From Chitinophaga varians (GTDB lineage: Bacteria > Bacteroidota > Bacteroidia > Chitinophagales > Chitinophagaceae), in contig NZ_JABAIA010000002.1 of the NCBI RefSeq assembly GCF_012641275.1, positions 372,001-436,000 of the forward strand: a DNA stretch of 64,000 nt, given 5' to 3'. A program made the position numbers and the translations under genes. A model generated the notes under the pieces. That model was not told the origin of the DNA, made no database searches, and worked only from the letters and a program-made list of their open reading frames with translations. Below are positions 52,898 to 61,661 of the stretch, one piece after another. The first letter of the stretch is position 1, and every line of letters starts with the position of its first letter.

Positions 52898-55800
52898 ATG
52901 AAACTAAAGGGGACACCTATGCCTTTTCACAAGGGCTGGTCACTACATTTCCATGCCGTATTGCTCTGTTGCTGTCTGACTGTTTTCGCAGGAACAGCAA
53001 CTGTGAGCGCCCAGTCGCCCAAAACCACCATTACTTTGTCAGTGAAAGACAGAAGCGTTAAAGCTGTCTTAAAAGAGATTCAACAGAAGACCTCCTATGA
53101 ATTTTTTTACAGTGATACAGAAGTAGACCTGAGCCGGCACATTTCTGTGGACCTGCAACAGGTGTCGCTACAGGAAGCGTTGCAGGCTGTATTGGGGAAA
53201 CAGTACAACTGGCGTATTCAGGGGAAAAATGTGTATATCACTACCCTGCAGCCTGCAAAACGGAATCATCAGGATAACACACCTGACCAGTCAGCAGATA
53301 ACCAACTGGTAAATGGCATCGTAACTACCGTTTCCGGCACACCGTTGACGGGTGTGACCATCCGGGTGAAAGGTACTGGTAATGGTGCTGTAACAGACGG
53401 CAGTGGTTATTTTCAATTGTATGCCGCCAAAAACCGGCAGCTGGATTTTTCTTTCATCGGCTATGACAGCCGGCAGATAAAAACAGATACCGTTAGCGGG
53501 CCGTTATATATAACGTTAGCGGAAACACCACGTGCGCTGAACCAGGTAGTGGTCACAGGATATAGCAACAAACGCCTGGGAGAGCTTACCGGTGCTGTAT
53601 CGCAGGTGACAGCCGAAGATCTGCAAACCACTACCACACAATCCATCTTCGATAATTTACAGGGCAAAGTGGCCGGTATGAACGTATCGCTCAGTGGCAG
53701 CAATACCGGTTCCAATACCTCCTCCACTATTGTCATCCGTGGTAAAGGCTCTATGGGCTATAATGCCACGCAGCCGCTGGTAGTGATCGATGGTATTATC
53801 CAGGAATATATCAGTGACAGAGATCCGTTGAGCAATATTTCTCCTGCCGATGTGGCTTCGGTTACCGTATTAAAAGATGCTGCTTCCGCAGCGTTATATG
53901 GGTCCAGGGCCGCCAACGGCGTACTGGTGATCACAACGAAACGCGGTAGCGGTGCCGGTGTTGGCACGAAGATCGGGGCCAGTGTTACCTATGGCGCCAA
54001 CAAAGCGTCCCGTGGAAAGTTCCGGGTGATGAACAGCCGGGAGCGCTTCGATCTGCAGCAGCAGATTTATCGCAACCAGTATATGGATGCCAATCCTGGT
54101 GCCAGTGAGACAGCGGTCAATAATTATGTGCATTCCATGGTGCCTGACAGTGTGTTGAAATATGATACCAACTGGCCCGATCTGTTTCTGCGGACCGGCC
54201 AGACACAGGATTACAACGTCTGGATTTCCGGCGGCGACCAGCGGGTGAAGTATTACGCCTCCGGCGATTATTTTAATGAAGTGGCTCCTTTGGTAACGGA
54301 CAGCTACCGGAAATATAACTTTCGTTTTAATGTGGATTTTCAGGCTACAGAACGGTTGTCTCTTTCCACCAATGCCAGCATTTCCAATTCCAATGGTAAG
54401 TCGGGCGGCTTTTATACACCTTACAGCGATGCATTTAATATTATGCCATGGGACACGCCTTTTTATAGTGATGGCACCCCCAAAGTTGGCGGCCCTAATG
54501 AAAAGGGCTGGTACAGCGGTAGTAACTTCAACCCTATGTATGGAAAGGGTTTGAGCGATGCCACTACCAAAGCTACCATTGGCGCTTTTGATTTGAATTT
54601 GCGTTACAAGCTGACCAACTGGCTTAGTTTTAGTTCACGCAACCGGTACAGCTTTACTAACATGGAAAGGGAGAGGTACTCTGATCCGGCAGACCCCACC
54701 AGTTTTTTCAACACACGTGGCGGCTACTATTCCCTGGCTCCCGGCAATACCAATAATATTATCACCACAGAGATGTTGCAGGTTGATAAATCCTTCAACC
54801 GGCATCATATTTCCGGCCTGGCTGCATTTGAGTTTAACCAGGTGATTGTTAAAAACGACAACGCTTCCGTAAACGGGCTGAAGCCCGGTATACGCGCTAT
54901 CAGTGCGGGAGACCCTGCTACCTTGACGTTCGTCAATACCATTAGTGAAACAGCTTACCTGTCTCTTTTTTCCGAATTAAACTATAGCTATGACGGAAAA
55001 TATTTCGCCACGGCCAGCTTCAGAAGGGATGGCTCATCCAAGTTCGGACAAAACAACAAGTATGGCAATTTCTATGCTTTCAGCGGCGCATGGCAATTAA
55101 ATAAAGAGAACTTCCTGCGTAGCGCAAAAAATATCGACCTGCTGAAGCTCCGCCTCAGCTATGGTGTTTCGGGGAATGATCTGCCACTGGGGGCCTATCA
55201 GTATCTCACTCTGTACCGTTATATAACCGGCACCGATATATATGACCGTCAGAGCGGCACCCTGCAAAACTCACAAGGAAATCCTGATCTGCATTGGGAA
55301 ATGCAGTACACCACCAATATCGGCATTGATGCGGGTTTCCGGGACAGGGTAACCGTTTCAGTGGACCTGTATAACAAACTGAATAAAGGGCTGCTGCTGA
55401 GTGTTACACCACCGGCTACCAGTGGCGGTAATACCTATTACCGTAACATTGGCCGCATCCGCAACCGAGGCGTAGAAGTAACGATGAACACCCGGCAGTT
55501 TAAGAACACAGCCGTGAAATGGTCCACAGACCTGACTTTTGCGTACAATACCAACAAGGTGCTGGGATTGCAGTCAGGCGCCAGTTTGCTGTACAGAGGT
55601 CAATATAGCGGTACCGCAGACATAGTGGGCAGTCCGATGGGAAGTTACTACATGCCGGTATTTGCTGGTGTAGACCCTAACACAGGGGCGTCCCGCTTTG
55701 AAATGCTGGAAAAAGACGCCAGCGGCAACTTTACCGGAAAAGTAAACTACACCAACAATCCCGGTGAAGCCACACTGCAGGTATTGGGTAACAGCAATCC

Positions 55801-56284
55801 CAAATACATTGCCGGTATGTCGAATAATCTCACCTATAAAAATTTTAACCTGAGCGTGATGCTGAGTTATTTTGGTGGCCTTAAAATGCTGAACCGTACC
55901 CGTGCTAACCTTGACCTGGACGGTGCAGACGTTCAAAGCAACAACGCCGCTCCTGCGGCGGGGCAGGTAAGATGGCAACATCCCGGTGACATCGCTGATC
56001 TGCCGAGGGCCGGCAACAAGGTCGATGATTATTTCCCTACATCCAGATATGTGGAAGATGGCAGCTTTCTGCGGTTGAAAAATGTGAGGTTGGGTTATGC
56101 ATTCACTGAGAAGGTGGCGAAGAAGCTGAGCGTATCTAAAATCAATGTTTTTGTTTCCGGAGACAATCTGGCCACCTGGACGAAGTTCACCGGCATGGAC
56201 CCGGAGAACAACTTTGGAGAAGAGAATGCAGGCAAGATCCCTTTGCCCAAAAGATTCCTTGCAGGGGTACAGGTAACATTTTAA
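52898..56284 (+). CDS. SusC/RagA TonB-linked receptor with STN signalling domain
   Basis: 1128 residues. Order: signal peptide (about 1-39, ending TVSAQ), STN domain (about 45-105, VKAVLKEIQQKTSYEFFY and ISVDLQQVSLQEALQAVL), carboxypeptidase-D-like domain (about 137-210), TonB-box-like LNQVVVTGYS, plug (LQGKVAGMNVSLSG, TQPLVVIDGIIQ), and barrel ending VQVTF. The STN domain contacts FecR and passes substrate status to the ECF sigma factor. The ATG at 52898 is used. It is paired with a SusD gene 20 bp downstream. Confidence 0.95.
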   Translation: MKLKGTPMPFHKGWSLHFHAVLLCCCLTVFAGTATVSAQSPKTTITLSVKDRSVKAVLKEIQQKTSYEFFYSDTEVDLSRHISVDLQQVSLQEALQAVLGKQYNWRIQGKNVYITTLQPAKRNHQDNTPDQSADNQLVNGIVTTVSGTPLTGVTIRVKGTGNGAVTDGSGYFQLYAAKNRQLDFSFIGYDSRQIKTDTVSGPLYITLAETPRALNQVVVTGYSNKRLGELTGAVSQVTAEDLQTTTTQSIFDNLQGKVAGMNVSLSGSNTGSNTSSTIVIRGKGSMGYNATQPLVVIDGIIQEYISDRDPLSNISPADVASVTVLKDAASAALYGSRAANGVLVITTKRGSGAGVGTKIGASVTYGANKASRGKFRVMNSRERFDLQQQIYRNQYMDANPGASETAVNNYVHSMVPDSVLKYDTNWPDLFLRTGQTQDYNVWISGGDQRVKYYASGDYFNEVAPLVTDSYRKYNFRFNVDFQATERLSLSTNASISNSNGKSGGFYTPYSDAFNIMPWDTPFYSDGTPKVGGPNEKGWYSGSNFNPMYGKGLSDATTKATIGAFDLNLRYKLTNWLSFSSRNRYSFTNMERERYSDPADPTSFFNTRGGYYSLAPGNTNNIITTEMLQVDKSFNRHHISGLAAFEFNQVIVKNDNASVNGLKPGIRAISAGDPATLTFVNTISETAYLSLFSELNYSYDGKYFATASFRRDGSSKFGQNNKYGNFYAFSGAWQLNKENFLRSAKNIDLLKLRLSYGVSGNDLPLGAYQYLTLYRYITGTDIYDRQSGTLQNSQGNPDLHWEMQYTTNIGIDAGFRDRVTVSVDLYNKLNKGLLLSVTPPATSGGNTYYRNIGRIRNRGVEVTMNTRQFKNTAVKWSTDLTFAYNTNKVLGLQSGASLLYRGQYSGTADIVGSPMGSYYMPVFAGVDPNTGASRFEMLEKDASGNFTGKVNYTNNPGEATLQVLGNSNPKYIAGMSNNLTYKNFNLSVMLSYFGGLKMLNRTRANLDLDGADVQSNNAAPAAGQVRWQHPGDIADLPRAGNKVDDYFPTSRYVEDGSFLRLKNVRLGYAFTEKVAKKLSVSKINVFVSGDNLATWTKFTGMDPENNFGEENAGKIPLPKRFLAGVQVTF

Positions 56285-56304
56285 TCTAAACACCGTAAAA
56301 ACAA

Positions 56305-57732
56305 ATGGCTATGAATATAAAACGGTTAAGCATCATTGGTATTACTTCGTTTATGCTGATCTGTTCCTGCAAAAGTGCATTGGACCTCAAGCCTAAAACC
56401 GATCTGGATGTTGAAAAGGCGTTGACAGGTTATGAAAACCTGAAAGCGGCGTTAAGTGGCGTGTATTCATTGGTGAACAACTATAAGTACTACGGTCCTT
56501 ACCTGAACCTGGTAGAGCTGAGCACCGATAACGTGGAAGTGATGAAAGCCGGGAATAACGCGACTACCGCCGGTATTGAATGTTATTCGTTTAAGCGTAC
56601 CGCTTCCATGATGGACATCCAGGCGTGGCAGAACGCTTATAAACCTATCTATCACGCCAATATGGTGATCAATGCCATAGCAGACAATGCTGCGCCCAAT
56701 CTGTTGCAGTTAAAGGGGGAAGCCCTTTTCCTGCGTGCCATGTTGCATATGCAGCTGGTACAGGCATTTGGCAGGCCATATGTGCAAAACGGAGGCAGCA
56801 ATCCGGGAGTGCCCTATATGGTTTCTACTGATCCGGCCTTGCTGCCGTTCAGAAATACCGTGAAAGAAGTGTATGCGCTTGCTGCTGCTGACTATGAAAA
56901 AGCAGCCGGCATGCTTTCTGAAACGAAGTCCAACGCCTATGCCGGCAAAACCGCTTGCTGGGCTGCCCTTGCCGATCTGTACCTGAATGCAGGGGATAAT
57001 GCCAAAGCGCTCACCTATGCGGAAAAGGTCATCAACAGTAATCAATATTCGCTGGTGACCGGCAGCAATTATCTCACTTATTTCTCTACAGACCACAGCG
57101 GCGCAGCAGACAAAGAAACCATCTTTACCATTAAAAGCGTGGACGGGCAGGGCAAAGGGTTCTATGGCCTGGGCTATAGTTATACGCAAACAAAGTATGC
57201 CGCGGTTTCCGTGCCCCTGCTGAGTTTACTCAACGAAACAACGGGGGATGTGAGGCTGGCATTTTATACTAAGTTGCCTACCGCCAGCGGTGACAGGTAT
57301 TTCACCAACAAGTTCATACAGAACGGCAACCCTGCGGTAAGTTCACCGGTAATTTATCGTTTGGCCGATATGTACCTGATACGCGCAGAAGCCAATGCTG
57401 CCGCCAATCCACAGGCAGCGCTGGACGATGTGAACCTGTTGCGTAAGCGTGCAGGCATTACCGGTAGTGGCCTGTATCAGCTGTCCGATCTTCATGGCCG
57501 GGCTAATGTGCTGCAGGTGGTACTGGATGAAGAAAGAATGGAGTTTGCCTTTGAGAACGGCCGTCGACGCGCCGCCTTGCTGCGCAACGGTTTGCCGGTT
57601 ATCCGGGATTATGCCGGCAGCACAGTGCCGGGCAGTCATATTAACATTCCGGCCACAGACAACAGTATGATCTACCCGATCCCTGCAACAGAAGTTACTG
57701 TCAATCCCAATCTTACTCAAAATCCGTTTTAA
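56305..57732 (+). CDS. SusD/RagB-family nutrient-binding lipoprotein
   Basis: 475 residues. Signal and lipobox (FMLICSC, Cys at about 22) followed by KSALDLKPKTDLDVEKAL, typical SusD. Internal WQNAYKPIYHANMVINAI and FLRAMLHMQLVQAFGRPYV are TPR helices, and the C-terminus has VVLDEERMEFAFENGRRRAALLRNG and IYPIPATEVTVNPNLTQNP, the RagB signature. It works with the upstream SusC. The substrate is unknown. Confidence 0.95.
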   Translation: MAMNIKRLSIIGITSFMLICSCKSALDLKPKTDLDVEKALTGYENLKAALSGVYSLVNNYKYYGPYLNLVELSTDNVEVMKAGNNATTAGIECYSFKRTASMMDIQAWQNAYKPIYHANMVINAIADNAAPNLLQLKGEALFLRAMLHMQLVQAFGRPYVQNGGSNPGVPYMVSTDPALLPFRNTVKEVYALAAADYEKAAGMLSETKSNAYAGKTACWAALADLYLNAGDNAKALTYAEKVINSNQYSLVTGSNYLTYFSTDHSGAADKETIFTIKSVDGQGKGFYGLGYSYTQTKYAAVSVPLLSLLNETTGDVRLAFYTKLPTASGDRYFTNKFIQNGNPAVSSPVIYRLADMYLIRAEANAAANPQAALDDVNLLRKRAGITGSGLYQLSDLHGRANVLQVVLDEERMEFAFENGRRRAALLRNGLPVIRDYAGSTVPGSHINIPATDNSMIYPIPATEVTVNPNLTQNPF

Positions 57733-57740
57733 TCCGTCAT

Positions 57741-58862
57741 ATGAAAAAGATCACCACCACTATCATCGGGTGTATGGCGCTTACCGCCTTCACTTATGCC
57801 CAGGAGAAAAAACCTTTCGTGCTGCATGGGAAAATTGCCGGCCAGCCTGACGGTAAACTTTACGTGAGTTATGAAGATGTTGCCGGGAACAGAAATTTTG
57901 ATTCCATTGCGTTGAAAAATGGCGGCTTCACACTCAAAGGGGAAATTGCCGGTACGGCTGTAGCTTATGTCCGCAATGCAAACCGGGACGCGAGTCCCGG
58001 CCTGGTGGTGCTGACGCCCGGCACGCAGCAGCTCGCCGCCGCAGGAAATAAAATCAGTCTGGCCAAAGTGACCGGGAACAATGCCAATGCCGGCGTAGAG
58101 GAGTTACAGCAGGATAAAACGCTCATTCAACAGCAACATCAATCGAGGCTGGATTCCATGCGGAATGAGAAAGATCACGAAGCCGCCGCCGCTATCCGCG
58201 AAAGACTGGCGCCTTTTTTTGAGGCAAATGACCAGGCAGACTATCACTATTTCCGGAAATATCCTACGTCCGTGCTGACAGCTTACCTGTTGCGCTACCA
58301 TGTGGCAGACCTTCCGCTGGACACCCTGCAGCACTACTATGATAAACTGGGCGCAACCACACAACAGACCGCCTTCGCCAAACTTATCGCCGATGAGATC
58401 AACATGCTTCGTCATGGTTCGCCGGGGGCTATCGCCACAGATTTTACCGCAAAGGACATACAAGGCAAAGAACTATCACTGCACGACTACAAAGGCAAAT
58501 ATGTGCTGCTCGACTTTTGGGCCAGCTGGTGTGTGCCCTGCCGCAAAGGAAATCCTCATCTCAAAGAACTGTACCGACGTTACCAGTCCAAAGGCTGGGA
58601 AATCATCGGCGTCTCTGACGACGACAGAAACCAGAACGCCTGGAAAGCAGCCGTAGCCAAAGACGACCTGCCCTGGAAACATGTGCTGAGAGGCCTTGAC
58701 ATGTCCCGGTTGAAGGATAATCCTAATGATATTTCAAACAAATATGGTATTCATTCGTTGCCCACAAAAATCCTGATCGATCCCAAAGGCGTGATCATAG
58801 GGCGTTACGGCAGCGAAGGCGATGAGCTGGACAAGAAACTGAAAGAGATATACGGAGAATAA
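57741..58862 (+). CDS. TlpA-like thiol-disulfide oxidoreductase with DUF4369 domain
   Basis: 373 residues. Signal peptide (1-20), DUF4369-like beta domain (about 25-110), helical linker, then a thioredoxin fold with active site W263-C264-V265-P266-C267. It acts in the periplasm, probably reducing disulfides. It begins 9 bp after susD and ends at a terminator, so it belongs to the same operon. Such SusCD-TlpA fusions of operon are frequent in Bacteroidota and may serve peptide or redox-active nutrients; this is inferred. Confidence 0.92.
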   Translation: MKKITTTIIGCMALTAFTYAQEKKPFVLHGKIAGQPDGKLYVSYEDVAGNRNFDSIALKNGGFTLKGEIAGTAVAYVRNANRDASPGLVVLTPGTQQLAAAGNKISLAKVTGNNANAGVEELQQDKTLIQQQHQSRLDSMRNEKDHEAAAAIRERLAPFFEANDQADYHYFRKYPTSVLTAYLLRYHVADLPLDTLQHYYDKLGATTQQTAFAKLIADEINMLRHGSPGAIATDFTAKDIQGKELSLHDYKGKYVLLDFWASWCVPCRKGNPHLKELYRRYQSKGWEIIGVSDDDRNQNAWKAAVAKDDLPWKHVLRGLDMSRLKDNPNDISNKYGIHSLPTKILIDPKGVIIGRYGSEGDELDKKLKEIYGE

Positions 58863-58882
58863 GCAAAAACCAACCAGTGTGA

Positions 58883-58918
58883 AAAGGCTGATCGGCAGGG
58901 CCGTTCAGCCTTTTTTTA
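58883..58918 (+). terminator. rho-independent terminator after the TlpA-like gene
   Basis: AAAAGGCTGA (58883-58892) pairs with TCAGCCTTTT (58906-58915), followed by more T. Confidence 0.85.
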
Positions 58919-58936
58919 AAGAATTTTTTTTCGATA

Positions 58937-58967
58937 GTTGTTTTTTATAAAAAAAATTCTACTTTTG
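58937..58967 (+). promoter_or_regulatory. promoter of tRNA-Gln copy 2
   Basis: GTTG (58937-58940), 19 bp, TACTTTTG (58960-58967), 15 bp before the tRNA. The -7 element is the same as for copy 1, but surrounding bases differ. Confidence 0.6.
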
Positions 58968-58982
58968 CGACCCATTGGTGAT

Positions 58983-59053
58983 TGCCCAATAGTATAATGG
59001 TAGTACGACAGATTTTGGTTCTGTTTGTCTTGGTTCGAATCCAGGTTGGGCAA
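58983..59053 (+). tRNA. tRNA-Gln (anticodon TTG), copy 2
   Basis: Identical to the copy at 44351-44421, same strand. Identity extends from GTGAT before the tRNA to six A after it. Confidence 0.94.
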
Positions 59054-59102
59054 CAAAAAAGAGAGTAACTACCTCCCATTGAAAACTCTCAAAAATCTCA
59101 AG

Positions 59103-59131
59103 ACCGCTACAAATATGTAGCGGTTTTTTTA
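59103..59131 (+). terminator. terminator after tRNA-Gln copy 2
   Basis: ACCGCTAC (59103-59110) and GTAGCGGT (59117-59124) then seven T. Confidence 0.88.
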
Positions 59132-59280
59132 TTTCCCGTTATCAAAACCAATTGTCCATAAACGAACAGGGTGCGTTAAAACCGGACAACAGAACTTTCT
59201 GTAGTGTATTGATTATCATTTGTTTGTTGCAATGGCATTTTATTGGTGCCCTGGAAGTATCTTTCAAAAAAACGTCCCCC

Positions 59281-61656
59281 ATGTTTCGTAATTATCTAAA
59301 AACCGCCTGGCGTAATGTACTTAACAATAAAGTCTACAGCACGCTCAATATTTTGGGGTTGGGTACCGGTATGGCCGTGGGTTTGCTGATCACCCTGTGG
59401 GTGATAAACGAATACTCCTATGATCGTTTTTTACCTGGTCATGAACATCTTTACCAGGTGATGAAGAACAACCCTGACAACAATGGGGGCGTGAGAACGG
59501 TGAGTACGGTATCGCTTCCGCTGGTAGATGCCTTGCGGAAAGATATCCCCGGTATTAAATATGTGGCCGTAACAGACTGGCCTATCAATCATGGGCTGAT
59601 TGCCGGAGACAAAAAACTTTATATCAGGGGCAGCGGTGTGAGCGAGGATTATTTACGGATGTTCCGTTTTACCATGTTGGAAGGAGATGCCGCCAAAGCC
59701 TTACAGGACCCGTATTCTATTGTGTTGTGTGCTACTACTGCCAAAACGTTGTTTGGGACAACAGACGCCATCAACAAGATTGTCCGTATCGATAACCAGC
59801 ACGATTTAAAGGTGACCGGCATTATTCAGGACGTACCGGCCAATTCCACGCTGCAGTTTCAGTACCTGATACCTTTTTCTTACCTGGTACAAACCCAGCC
59901 CTGGATGCAGGATGCCCGTAACGATTGGGGCGATAACTCTTCACAGGCTTTTGTGGCGCTGGAACCGGGCGTGTCTTTCGAAAAAGTGTCGGCACAGATA
60001 AAAGATATCATTCATCGTTACAGTCCTCGCAGGACAGAGCAGGTTTTCCTGCATCCGATGGACCGGTGGCGGCTTTACAGCAATTTTGAGAATGGGAAGG
60101 AGAGTGGCGGTTTTATCACTTATGTGCGGATGTTTACCCTGATAGGGATATTGGTGTTGCTGATTGCCTGCATCAATTTTATTAATCTGTCGACAGCCCG
60201 GTCAGAAAAGCGTGCCCGGGAAGTGGGCGTACGTAAGGCTATTGGCTCCGGGCGGCGTGACCTCGTATTGCAGTTCCTGCTGGAATCGCTACTGCTTACC
60301 AGCCTGGCCGCGGTATTGAGCATTGGTGTTTTACAACTGGCGTTGCCGGTTTTTAACCGCGTGATTGATGGTGAATTGTCTATCCCTTATCATCAGTTGC
60401 CGGCATGGGGCATATTATTGTTGTTCATTGTTGTTACCGCTGTGTTGGCGGGAAGCAGGCCTGCCTTTTACTTGTCTTCCTTTGAACCGGTAAAGGTGTT
60501 GAAGGGCGGTCATCAGGCGGGCCGGTCGGCGGTACTTCCCCGTAGAGTATTGGTAGTAGCGCAGTTTGCAGCGTCGGTGGCATTGATCATTAGTACTATC
60601 ATTATCTATCAACAGATACAATATGCCAAAAAGCGGCCGGTAGGTTACAACACTTCCGGTTTGCTCTACACTTATATCAGCGAGGATATGAAGAAGAACT
60701 ATCGCGCGCTGCGGGAGGAACTGTTGCAGACCGGTATGGTAGAAAGTGTGGTGAGGGCTTCCAATCCGGTAACGTCCATCTGGTCACGCACGGTGGTGGA
60801 AGAATGGAACGGCCGGCAGGGCAATCAGCCGCTGGTGGTGTCGGAAATTGGGATATCACCGGGCTATTTCTCAGCAATGGGCATGCAGCTGAAGGAAGGA
60901 CGGGATTTTCATGAATTGCAGGCTGCAGATTCGGGTTATGTGATCATCAATGAAGCGGCGGTAAAGCGGATGGGACTTACTGCTCCGGTAACAGGTCAGC
61001 ATATCAGCTGGCGGGGGAAGGTGCGTGTAGTCATTGCCGGTGTAGTAAAAGATGCAGTGATGGAATCTCCGTTTAAACCAGTGGAACCAGCAGTGTTCAC
61101 CCACCAGGAAGATGATGCCGCTACCTTGTTGTACCGCTTGTCAGACAAGGCCGATGTACATACAGCGCTGGCGAAGATCACTCCTGTTTTCAATAAATAT
61201 AATCCGGGATACGCCTACGACTATACGTTTACAGCTGATAGTTACGATAAGAAGTTTAAGCTGGAGGTGCTGTCCGGTAAGCTGGCCGCTGTTTTTGCCA
61301 CGCTGGCTGTTTTTATTTCCTGTCTGGGCTTATTTGGCCTGGCAGCATTTATGGCAGCGCAGCGTACCCGTGAAATTGCCATCCGTAAAGTGATGGGAGC
61401 TTCCATCGTGCAGCTGTGGATGTTGTTATCGAAGGATTTTGTGCTGCTGGTGTTTATTGGTTGTTGTATAGCTGTGCCCGTAGCTTTTTACAGCCTGCAA
61501 TACTGGCTGGACAAGTACGCCTATCGCATCGATATCGGGCCTGGCGTATTTGTAATAGCGGCCGGTGGTGCATTGGTCATCACCATCTGTACTATCAGCT
61601 ATCAGACGGTCCGTGCGGCGCTGGTCAATCCGGTAAACAGCCTGAAAGCAGAATAA
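59281..61656 (+). CDS. MacB/FtsX-type ABC transporter permease
   Basis: 791 residues. Two copies of the MacB-periplasmic-domain plus FtsX layout: a first helix at about 21-40 (MFRNYLKTAWRNVLNNKVYS precedes it), FtsX helices near 285-430 with ARSEKRAREVGVRKAIGS, and a second set at the C-terminus with AQRTREIAIRKVMGAS. These EVGVRKAIG/EIAIRKVMG coupling helices contact an ATPase. No ATPase gene adjoins it. The ATG at 59281 gives the usual MFRNYLK start. Probably exports an unknown substrate or moves lipoproteins. Confidence 0.9.
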   Translation: MFRNYLKTAWRNVLNNKVYSTLNILGLGTGMAVGLLITLWVINEYSYDRFLPGHEHLYQVMKNNPDNNGGVRTVSTVSLPLVDALRKDIPGIKYVAVTDWPINHGLIAGDKKLYIRGSGVSEDYLRMFRFTMLEGDAAKALQDPYSIVLCATTAKTLFGTTDAINKIVRIDNQHDLKVTGIIQDVPANSTLQFQYLIPFSYLVQTQPWMQDARNDWGDNSSQAFVALEPGVSFEKVSAQIKDIIHRYSPRRTEQVFLHPMDRWRLYSNFENGKESGGFITYVRMFTLIGILVLLIACINFINLSTARSEKRAREVGVRKAIGSGRRDLVLQFLLESLLLTSLAAVLSIGVLQLALPVFNRVIDGELSIPYHQLPAWGILLLFIVVTAVLAGSRPAFYLSSFEPVKVLKGGHQAGRSAVLPRRVLVVAQFAASVALIISTIIIYQQIQYAKKRPVGYNTSGLLYTYISEDMKKNYRALREELLQTGMVESVVRASNPVTSIWSRTVVEEWNGRQGNQPLVVSEIGISPGYFSAMGMQLKEGRDFHELQAADSGYVIINEAAVKRMGLTAPVTGQHISWRGKVRVVIAGVVKDAVMESPFKPVEPAVFTHQEDDAATLLYRLSDKADVHTALAKITPVFNKYNPGYAYDYTFTADSYDKKFKLEVLSGKLAAVFATLAVFISCLGLFGLAAFMAAQRTREIAIRKVMGASIVQLWMLLSKDFVLLVFIGCCIAVPVAFYSLQYWLDKYAYRIDIGPGVFVIAAGGALVITICTISYQTVRAALVNPVNSLKAE

Positions 61657-61661
61657 ACCGG

